Below, piece by piece: positions 55,864 to 64,000 of a stretch of DNA of 64,000 bases. Where the stretch lies: positions 1 through 64,000 of the forward strand of contig KV919095.1 of NCBI GenBank assembly GCA_002049455.2. Reading direction: 5' to 3'. Within the stretch, counting starts at the first letter, position 1, and every line of letters begins with the position of its first letter. The position numbers and the translations under genes are program-made. This DNA comes from Porphyra umbilicalis (Eukaryota; Rhodophyta; Bangiophyceae; Bangiales; Bangiaceae). Under the pieces are notes generated by a model that saw only the letters and a program-made list of their open reading frames with translations, was not told the origin of the DNA and did not search any database.

Positions 55864-56238
55864 TCTACCGGCTCACACACGCTCTCGACAAGGAAGCACA
55901 CTCTAACTCGCGCAAGCGTACACAGGTACACCGTCGTCGCTACGAACACAAAAGGGGGAAACCCTAGAAAGGTCGGGTGGCGTCTCCGGCGCCGATGTCC
56001 CGCTGTTTATATACGCTGCCCGGCTCGGCCGATGGCGGGAGCCACAGAAAAAGAAAACGGTCGACGCCGCGCTGTACGCGTCCCGCGGCCGAGCGCGCGG
56101 CGTACCAGCTGAAACGGACGACCCCCCAGCTCGCTGCCGCTGGCGCACGCGAGACGGCCTTGCCCGTACGCACCCGGCGGCCGAGCGCGCGACGCGTCAG
56201 CTGAATCGGGCGACCCCCCGACTCGCTGCCGCCGCCGC
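54434..56238. repeat. Y block, copy 2
   Basis: Near-identical to Y1. It differs by scattered substitutions (for example CACAGG preceded by GTTGATCA rather than GTTGAGCA) and stops at 56238, within the 92-bp duplication, where single-copy DNA begins. Confidence 0.9.
56006..56014 (-). promoter_or_regulatory. TATA box of the Y2 gene
   Basis: The identical GTATATAAA on minus lies 143 bases before the ATG at 55863, as in Y1. Confidence 0.55.
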
Positions 56239-57083
56239 ACAAAGGAACCCACCCGATCCGCCGGCACGGCAACGTCACCGGCTCTTACGTGCTCCATTGG
56301 CCGCCGATCCAGGCCATATGCGACTGTCGGCACGGCACGTCCCGTGCCGATCACACCTAGCCTGGGTCCCGGCCAATCAGAGAGCGAGATTCCGGGCCCC
56401 GCTGATGGGGCTTTCCGGGGGGGTAGGGGGCCTCTTTTCACCGGCCGTTATTACAAATATTTGGCCCCTGGTGGTGCAATTTTCGGCCTGCGTGAGCGCC
56501 CTCTACTGCACTCTGGCGGGGGGGGGCTTCGCGCTGTCAGCCGCCGAATGATTGGATGAGAGTGCTCAGTCAGCACATGCCGCACCAATGAGCATCGTTC
56601 ATAAATTGTGATAGGCGACAGAACATCGGCACGGCCCACACCTGCAATGACCCCGCATCGGTCCACATGGACCTCGGTTCGAGGGTGTCAGGCAGCGCGC
56701 GCGCGCGCGCCGGCACCCCCTCCACTCCGACGTGACACCGGCCCTCGTCCACCAGATCGCGGAGCGACGTCCGCTCCGCCACGCCCGACCCCGACTGACT
56801 ACCCCGGCGCCAACGCCCACTGCCACTCATACCCGTCATTGTTCAACGAGTACCACGCCTGTCCCATGCATGTATTAAACTGTCGAGCTTACCCCACCGC
56901 ACTATCCCCCCATGCTGCGCTACCTCTGACACCCCCCACCTCCACCGTCTCCGCCACTCGCACCATCTCCGCCACCCCGACCATCTCCACCACCCCCCCC
57001 ATCTCCCCCACCCCCATCGTCGCCCCCACCCCTACCGTCTCTCCCCGCTCTTCTTGTTCGCGTGTGCCTCACCTGAGAGCACG
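56239..57083 (+). promoter_or_regulatory. Upstream region and pyrimidine-rich leader of the SWIM-Ulp1 gene
   Basis: Single-copy DNA of moderate GC after the satellite. A GC dinucleotide run lies at 56696-56711. TATTAAA at ~56873 is a TATA-like sequence 210 bases before the ATG. From 56930 to 57050 an imperfect CACCATCTCCGCCACC-type repeat makes a C/T-rich leader, as before other genes here. No other gene seen. Confidence 0.4.
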
Positions 57084-60000
57084 ATGGAGAGGGACGCCGA
57101 GGGCCGACCGCTCCGGCGCCTCCTCATGTGTGGCTTTCTTAACAGCGTACCGGCCATCGAGGACAACGCTGAAGACGCGTACCTCCCTCTAGGAGACTCG
57201 TCGCAGTCGCTGCTTGCCCAAGCGCGGAGCGCCTACACCGACTACATTGTCAACCACGGTGCGGGAGACGCGTCGGTTGGCGCAACCCCCGGGGCCACGC
57301 ACGACGACGGCTACGACGACGATGGCGACGGGCGGCCTGCCAGTGCGCAAGAAGCCAGCCACGCTGCGCCGCGACCTTCTGACGGCCAAGGTCTGGGAGC
57401 GGCAGCGACGCCGGCTGCGCTCTCCAAATCGCAGAAAGCCAACCGCCGCCGCCGACTCAAGGCGGCTGCATCGACTGCCGCTTTGAGCACCCGCCCCAAG
57501 AAGCCGCGCCAGCCCACCAAGATGGAGCGGGCGTACTCCATGGAGGAGCTGGTCACGGTCTTCCTCTCGGAGCTCCGCGTGGCCGTCGGACTCGACGCGC
57601 GTATGGGCGGCGACGAAGAACTTGAGGGCGGGTGCGTCCACGGCGCAAACGTCATTGGCTTTGTAGAGGCATTCGACCCCATCTGTGTCTGGACGGCGCT
57701 GCTCAAGGGCAACGTTGCCGCCTTCTGCTCCTGCGGCGGTGTCATGGGCAGCGGCTCGGCGGCCACGGTGGACAACGCGCTCGAGCACGTCGAGATACAG
57801 TGGAAGCGCAAGAATAGCTCCACTTGTCGCCACGCGGCGGCGCTGCTGGCGGCATACCGCATGATGTCGGCTGAGCTGGGCCTGCACACGCCTGAGGCGT
57901 TGATTTGCGCGGTGCCGTCCTTGCGCGGCCCCGACATGACGGCCGACGGCAAGCCCTACGAGACTGTCGTCCACGACGTGGGCAAGGTCGGCAGGCGGAT
58001 AAACATCCCTCTGTATGCCATTTGCTACGGCAACATCTAGTCACCCGCTATCGTCCGACAGGGTGGCAACCGATACTAGTTGGCCACGTGCTGCCTCCTG
58101 TCCTGCCAGACCCAGCCTTGGGGGTGCCCGCATGCCAAGGCAGTCAACAAGTTCAACAGAGTCGAGGCGTCGTCGGCGTCGGAGGCAGCGGCAGCTGCTC
58201 AAGAGTCGTTACGATTTGGACCCAGCGGTGTGCTGAACGAGATGGGCGAACCGCCGCCCGCCGAGCCCGTGGCCGCCGCCCCCGATAGTCTGCCCGTGCC
58301 GCCGCCACCTCCACGCCCCCGTCGTGCACGCAATATGTTCCCGTGCACGCAGGAGGTGGCTTTGTGCGACGTTTACTGCTAGTTTGTGGACGCGGCACGT
58401 GCAGCCAACAACATCTACCGGTACGACTCGAGGCTTCACGTGGAGGAGAAGTGCATCGTGTGCCAAGAGCCGCGGGGAGACTCGCTGACGTCTCATAACA
58501 TTGCTCTTCTCTTCAGCGTGAGGGGACGCATGCAGATCTTAGTCGGCCAGTGGGCATGTGTCAATGGGCATGACGTCTTGTACGACGGGGCGGGCGACGG
58601 GCTGTTTGCTGCAACCCAGGAGATAGTTTACGCGCGCATCTTCTTGGACCTGGTGCTGGAGCTGTGCGTCATTGCGCGGTCGACCATGGCGGCGGCATGC
58701 CAGTACCTGACGGGTCTGCTGAGGAACACGGCCGCCTATGGAGAGGGCGAGCCTGGTCAAGCCCGGCAGCTGCTGTCTGACGCCACAGGCGAATTCTCGG
58801 ACACGCTGGTTGTGCCGGCCGCGGCCTTCAAGTGCCACCACTGTGGCCGGGAGGAGGCGGCCGGCGGGCCGTTCAAGTGCATTGTTTGTGATGGGCAGAT
58901 GCTCTCGGTGCTCCAAGCGCACGTCAAGGAGATGATTCGGCCGAGCGGCAACGCGCCGCGGGTCGACTTTTCCATCGTTTTCGCGTGTGCGATACGGACG
59001 TCATCAATGAGGGGGCTGGTGCGCCGCCGCGTCCGGGCCAAGCCGGACGAGGGAGTCGAGCTGACCATTGTTGAATCGCGCGTGTGGCCCCAATTTGTGG
59101 CTGCCGCAGACGAGACGCCTCCCGTAGCCCCACCACTGCCCACGGCCGATGAGGTGATGCAGCGCGCGCCGATCGACGACGAGTGGGCGCTCAGGTGGTC
59201 TGCCGCCCAAGTCGTCAAGCACTTTTTTGCGGTGCACGGCCGCGGCGATGCTGGTGCTCCAGCTGTGCAAGCCGTGCCGGCCGCCGCGCTCGTTCCCCCC
59301 CCGCAAGCTGCCGCCAACAAAGACACGGCCGCTTCCGCGGACGAGTACGATGACAGGGACCTGGTGAGCGGCCAAGACACCAGTGGCAGCGATGACGATG
59401 ACAGCGGCACCAGCAACGAAGAGACCGACCAAGCCGATGCGGACGCCGGCAGTGGAGATTCGGTCGGCGACGTCACCTACGACGGCGGCAGCGGGATGGA
59501 GCTCGAGGGCGCCGCCGCGGAAGTCGAGGAGACCGGTGTGGCGGACATCAGCCCGAGTGCCACGGTGTTACCCTCCAACGGGGCCTCTGCGCTTAACGTT
59601 ACTGTGCCTCCTGCGCGGCGCTCCCCATCGTCGTCTTCGTCTGCTTCGGGGTCGGACTCTTCAGCGTCCTCTTCATCTCCCCCTCCAACAAGACGCCGTA
59701 GAGGTACCGCAGGTGCCGCTTGCGCAAGGAGACCTATCCGGCGGTCGAGGCGTCGGTCAGCCACCAGTGTTGGAAGTGACGCGTGGCGGCTATAGAAGGG
59801 GGAGATTGAGAAGGTGCCGGATGGGGGAGACGCGAGCGAGGACCCAGTCGCAGTCAATCGGGCGGATGCACTGTCACCGCTGACCCTGCGCGCCATCAAG
59901 GCGACGGCTGACGCCATTATCGCTCCGTCCGACGGCGTCGCCACTGTGCTGATCAAGATCGGTCCCATCCCGCTCCAGCTAGAGGACTTCCTGCTCACGC

Positions 60001-60560
60001 TGCCGCAGCAGTGGTTTAACGACGAGCTCGTCAACGCGTACGTCGAGCTGCTGCGCGTCCGCCAGCTCAAGTTTGCGTCGTCCGTACGTCCCAAGCCACA
60101 TTTCATCTTTTTTAACTCGTTCTTCTTCGACAAGCTCACCGAGAAAGGCCGTTTCAACTACGAGGCGGTGCGGCGTTGGACGAGAAAAGAGGTCGTTCTC
60201 AAGGCACGCAAGATCGTCATCCCTGTCAATGTTACCGATGCGCACTGGTTCTTGGCGGTGGTGATCCCGGCTGTGGGGCGCGTCGAGCTCTACGACTCCA
60301 TCGGCCGGGCGCAAGAGCACATGGGCCAGAACCTTGCACGGTGGGCGAAGAAGGAGGCCTCCGTGCACGGCTTGCCCAACAGAGTTTGGAGCGTTGTAAC
60401 GATGCCTTGCCGTGTACAAGAGAACAATGACGATTGCGGCGTGTTCACGTGCCGGAACATGGAGCTCCTCTCCAAGGGCGAGGCGGTCGTTGGTTGGGCA
60501 GGGAGCTCTTCGTACCATCGCCGTCGGATAGCAGCTGAGTTGCTGTCCGGTTCTCTGTAA
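57084..60560 (+). CDS. SWIM / KDZ-type cysteine cluster / Ulp1 protease fusion with four in-frame TAG codons
   Basis: From ATG 57084 to TAA 60560 one frame runs 1158 codons, broken only by TAG at 58038, 58077, 58380 and 59793. Residues 1-160 are disordered with a basic SKSQKANRRRRLK segment. A SWIM zinc finger follows (C215, C217, C248, H250; FCSCGG ... STCRHAAAL). After 58386 come EKCIVCQEPRGD, GQWACVNGHDVLYDGAGDG and KCHHCGREE...KCIVCDG, like the CxC clusters accompanying KDZ transposases and HMGXB3-like proteins (recalled, not searched). A ~150-residue acidic Ser/Asp linker precedes a C48 (Ulp1/SENP) protease: WFNDELVNAYVELL, DAHWFLAVV (His, 60243), LYDSIG (Asp, 60294), Q (60417) and NDDCGVFTC (Cys, 60435), all catalytic residues present. 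Neither later segment has its own ATG before its domain, so they belong to one product. No transposase core is visible. Confidence 0.8.
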
Positions 60561-62125
60561 AACGTTTGCATGCTGCCTTTCTTTGTCCTCGTGCCGTCGC
60601 CTTGTCCAGCATGAACACGACTCTATTCTCCTTATATGTGCTCCCCACTGCAACGGCCGCCAGCCGGTTGGGCGCCATCAAGATCTCTTTGACAATAGCA
60701 TCGATCCTGAAGTCGACGGGTGCAGCAGTTGGTCGCTCAGCAATGATGAGAAAGCAATAGCAGAACACTCCTCCCCCTATCAGCTGGTCCACTCGGACTG
60801 TACGAGCTTGTCAAAGTCGGCGCCATCGGCCACCTCACCTCCGCAGGCGGCCACCTCCCCGTTGGCGGCGGTCGACTCGGCGTGGACGGCCGCGGTGGCA
60901 GTAGCCGCCTAGTTTGTCGCCACCACCGCCGCATCATCACCACCGCCTCCGCCGGGTCGGTCGACCGGACGTCAACAGGCGCTTCAGAGGTGACGAACTC
61001 GTTTCCGTTGGCAGCCTCCGTTGTTTGGTGGCCACCGTCCCATTGGCGTCGGTTGGCTCGGCGTGGACGGCGGCGGTGGCGGGTGTCGCCTCGTCCGTCG
61101 TTGCGACCGGCGCCCCGTCGCATCCGCCTCCGCCGCATCGGCCGAATGCACGTCGGTGGCCGCGACAGAGGCGATCAGCGTGTCGTCGTTGGTCGCCTCC
61201 GTCTTTCTGGTAGCCGCCGCCCCGTCGGCGTCGGTAGGCTCCTCGTAGACAGCGGCAGTGGCGGGTGCCGCATTGTCCGTCGCCACCACCGCCGCCCCGT
61301 TGGATGCCCGAACGTCGGCGGGCGAGACAGACACGAGCAATAGGCAGTCGTTGTACACTTAGACCGTCGACGAGGGCACCGCCTCGTCCGTGACCCTTGC
61401 GCCGCCCCCAGGGCCACTCCCTCGTTGGCACCCCTTGACTTGACGCTGACCGCTGCAGCTATGGTGACCACTGCATCCGCGGCCGTCCCTGCTTCCACGT
61501 CTGCCGGCTCCGCGTCGGTGCGCAAGGCGGACGAAGCGGGCGTGTGGCTTCGGCCGCCTCACCCGACTCGACGACCACGGCCGCGCTGGAGCCAGTTGGT
61601 GTGGCCCAGGCGGCGGCGGCAGCGGTCGCCAACACGTCCGGCGCCCGTGTACCGCCACTTCCGCAAACTGCGCGTCAATCAGAGCCGCAGACATGACGAG
61701 CCACTGGACGTTGGCCGCCTGGGCCACCGGTGCGAGACCGGCCACGAAATTGCCGCCAACGGCCGGGGCGGGCGGTCGTGGCCAGGTCCGTGTCGGCCAC
61801 GAGCCTCGCGTCGGCCTGCCGCACTTTGGAGTGTGCGGGACACGAAAGCGGCACGATGCTGCAGACCGCAACCCTCTTGTTGGCGGCCTCCATCATGTCG
61901 ATGGCACTCGGCTTGATGCCGATGGCGGCGGCGGTGGCAGCTTCCAAGTCCATAGCCACCACCGCCGTCGCGACAGGCGACCAAGAGTGGGAGGTCGCGG
62001 CAGTCACGACCAGGAGCTCACCCTTGGCGGTCTCCCCCGTGTTGGGCGCCATTCGGCAAGCCGCCACTAGTGTAGGTTGCTCCTGCCAGCTAGTCGCTCT
62101 GCACTTGTGGAGTCTCTTCACGGGG
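60561..62125 (-). pseudogene. Decayed Ala/Val/Thr-rich coding sequence with ~180-190-bp repeats
   Basis: On minus, segments in changing frames look coding: 61675-62121 (GETAKGELLVVTAATSHSW, MDLEAATAAAIGIKPSAIDM), then NFVAGLAPVAQAANVQWLVM in another frame at ~61650-61750, then ADVRASNGAAVVATDNAAPATAAVYEEP-like modules at 60870-61360. The modules repeat about three times with a 180-190-bp period on the DNA (GGCTCGGCGTGGACGGCGGCGG and variants). The family is not recognised. Frameshifts between segments mark it as a remnant. Confidence 0.4.
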
Positions 62126-63104
62126 ATCGACGCGATACGGGATAGGATCCCATGATCACACGCCCCTTGTCCAGAATGCCCGCCATTTTTCAGAGTAATC
62201 GCCGAATGTCAGTCAGACATGCAGACTTAGTTGTTGATTTTCTCAGCAATCTAAGTCGAAAGCAGACCACTCCAGTTCCTCAAAGCACTCGTAATTCATT
62301 GAGGACAGTGAGATCTCCTGGTGAGCTCACGTGATTCGTCCTTTTCGCCGTCGCAACCGCCACCATATGCATAGAAGGACTGTCCAGAGCAGCCATAGCG
62401 TGGGGTGGAGAGGACCCGGATCACTGTCGTCAGACAGGTGCCCTGCGGACCGCTGATGCTGCGAGGCCGTGTCCTTTGGCAAAACTGTGCCAGTGGCGTC
62501 CTTTCGCAACTGGAAGCTTGTCAGTGCGTCCGGTGGTCCGATCTGGAGACCCCTCCCGTAACCCCGATCGCACAGCTCCAGTGTCGGACAACGGCGCGAT
62601 CCTGAAGCGTTTCCGCAGACGCTCTCTGTAAGCGATTGCGCTCCCTTGGTGCTTGGATCATGCTTGCACCGGGCCCCCGATCAGTCCGCAGCCGGTGCGT
62701 CTGTCTCAGAGGCTTCTCTCGCTGTCACGGTCTTCACGCTTCTGGCACCTGTCCAGGGCGCTTCGGTCCATTCCCCCGAGTTGTGCATGCCGGGCGGGGT
62801 CCCAGCGGGCCCCTATCCACGGGCATGGGATCGGCTCTCTCGCGCACCGGTGTGACTCGAGACGTGTGTTCCTGGCGTCAACCCACCGGTGGCGTGCTCT
62901 GGCGTCTGGTTTGCTGCCTCTACACCCCCCTCCCCCGCCTCTGCTTGGAGGTCTTGCTGTCCACCCGCTTCGCATGGATTGTGGCGGCAACTGGCATGAC
63001 GATGGTCTGGCGTTCTGTCAGTGGCCATGTGCCGTAGCAGTGCGCTCCCTTCCGCCCCCATAAGCACCTAGCCCTCTTCTGCCGACGCGTAGGTCGCTTC
63101 GGGA
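62126..63104. other. Intergenic, no supported gene
   Basis: Moderate GC, short overlapping frames without domains or repeats. I see nothing to annotate. Confidence 0.5.
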
Positions 63105-63671
63105 ATGAGGGAGGGGGGCGACGGCGGCCTGCAGCTGGAAGTCGTGTCGGCGGCGTTGTGGACGCCTGTAGCGGCTACCGCCACCGCCTCCATCGGCACC
63201 ACGGCGACCGACGTCAACGAGACGAGAGGTGTCAACACCGGAGAGGCGTCCAACGGCATCCTTTCGGTCGCCTTTGCCGCGGCGGTCGACGGCAGCCTGT
63301 CGGTCGCCTCCGCCAGGGCGTTCGACGCCCCGCCTGCCAGCTTGTTGGCGGCGTTGTGGACCGCAGCAGCGGCGACGGCCACTGCCACCGTCGACACCAC
63401 GTTGACTGACGCCGACGGGGCGACTGCCGTCAACACCGGCGAGGCGTCCTACTGCAGCCTGCCAGTCGCCTCTGCCACGGCGCTCGACGCGCAGTCGGTC
63501 TGCGAGTCGGCGGGCTTTAAGACGGCCCCAGCGGCGACCGCCACCGCCGCCGTGGGCACCCCGCCAACCGACGACGACGAGGCAAGAGACGTCAAGCCAG
63601 GAGACGCGGAGGACGGCACCCTGCTCGCCGCCTCTGCCTCTCCGGCCGGTGTCGCGCCTGCCGACGTGTAG
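63105..63671. repeat. Imperfect tandem repeats (171-198 bp), open on both strands
   Basis: Repeats start GCGGCGTTGTGGA at 63150, 63348 and 63672, with a diverged unit at ~63519. A plus frame with ATG at 63105 (188 residues, modules of AALWTAAAATATATVDTT type) and a minus frame at 63068-63436 (TVAVAVAAAAVHNAANK modules) are both open. The minus modules resemble those of the decayed sequence at 60.9-61.4 kb, which favours that strand, but I cannot decide. Confidence 0.45.
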
Positions 63672-63712
63672 GCGGCGTTGTGGACGGCCGTAGCGTGCTC
63701 GTCGAGTGTGTG

Positions 63713-64000
63713 ATGGCGGAGCCCGTAGCTCTCAATGCTGCGGGTGGTGACGGCGGCACGGTGCCGGCATCGAGCGAATTCATTTTCTCTACCGTCGCGT
63801 CGGTATTCCCGCCCACTGACGATGCCGATCTAGAGCTGGACCTGTGGCGCAAGGTGCGCGTCTTCGTGTCGGCGTTTTGGGCGGAGCCGGTGCTCAACAT
63901 GTTCAACGGATGCGATATGATCGACGTGGAGGTCTTGGCGCGCGCCCTTATCGCTGGTGTGCCCAGTGAGCTTTGGCTCGACTACCTCGATTGCGTCCAG
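63713..64000 (+). CDS. Start of an unrecognised protein, runs off the window
   Basis: The ATG at 63713 opens 96 codons with no stop to the window end. It begins MAEPVALNAAGGDGG and then shows non-repetitive, globular-looking sequence (LELDLWRKVRVFVSAFWAE, MIDVEVLARALIAGVPSELW). Codon use and composition differ from the repeats just upstream. Only the N-terminus is present, so no family call is possible. Confidence 0.5.
   Translation, partial: MAEPVALNAAGGDGGTVPASSEFIFSTVASVFPPTDDADLELDLWRKVRVFVSAFWAEPVLNMFNGCDMIDVEVLARALIAGVPSELWLDYLDCVQ

Larger units (their letters stand above)
39745..56238. repeat. Superunit 2 (X2 + array B + Y2)
   Basis: This repeats superunit 1 but with a longer array of a different monomer subtype and a 1.82-kb insertion. 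Homology to Y1 ends abruptly at about 56238 after CTCGCTGCCGCCGCC; beyond that the sequence is single copy. The 39641-39744 tail of superunit 1 is absent here, so the duplication junction is asymmetric. Confidence 0.9.

Noticed and set aside
28799-56238. CRISPR-like array suggested by regular repeats
   Set aside because: Repeats are contiguous without unique spacers, units are 72 bp and ~1.2 kb, and the context is eukaryotic.

Overview
The window looks like nuclear DNA of a GC-rich eukaryote, probably a red alga of the Porphyra/Pyropia group. This is an inference from very high GC, pyrimidine-rich leaders before ATGs, few introns (one clear 273-bp GT-AG intron), eukaryotic protein families (ABCG half-transporter, PIF/Harbinger transposase with its Myb-like partner, SWIM and Ulp1 domains) and a load of transposons and satellite. 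A 944-base run of N shows it is a draft scaffold. No rRNA, tRNA or CRISPR array was recognised.

Layout. 1-6.0 kb: mostly no recognisable gene, with a 63-bp tandem repeat and a long hairpin at 5365-5500. 6.0-6.6 kb: a small secreted-protein gene broken by a one-base frameshift. 6.6-10.7 kb: extremely GC-rich, homopolymer-ridden DNA without a confident gene. 10.7-13.1 kb, minus strand: an ABCG-type transporter whose ATP-binding motifs are largely degenerate and whose frame breaks at G/C runs. 15.4-20.3 kb: a PIF/Harbinger gene set, with the DDE transposase on plus, then a convergent Myb/trihelix-like partner (one in-frame TGA) and a twin-zinc-motif protein on minus. 22.4-26.4 kb: two unrecognised minus-strand genes around the assembly gap. 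27.65-28.75 kb: two tandem Harbinger-type MITEs sharing a TAA target site.

28.8-56.2 kb is one large repeat domain: two tandem superunits, each X (2.26 kb), then an array of ~1.2-1.3 kb satellite monomers, then Y (1.8 kb). Every monomer carries a 72-bp (24-codon) VNTR of 2-6 units. The second array uses a different monomer subtype and is interrupted by a 1.82-kb element with CACAGC termini and an AG target duplication. Each Y copy holds a TATA box and a minus-strand alanine-rich reading frame; each X copy may start a plus-strand gene that runs into the VNTR.

57.1-60.6 kb: the most notable gene, a 1158-codon frame combining a SWIM zinc finger, cysteine clusters of the type found with KDZ transposases, an acidic linker and a C-terminal Ulp1/C48 protease, interrupted by four in-frame TAG codons and no frameshift. 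60.6-63.7 kb: decayed alanine/threonine-rich repeat coding sequence. 63.7-64.0 kb: the start of another gene that runs off the window.

Apart from the ABCG and secreted-protein genes, nearly everything identifiable is mobile or repetitive, so this reads as a transposon- and satellite-rich accessory region.
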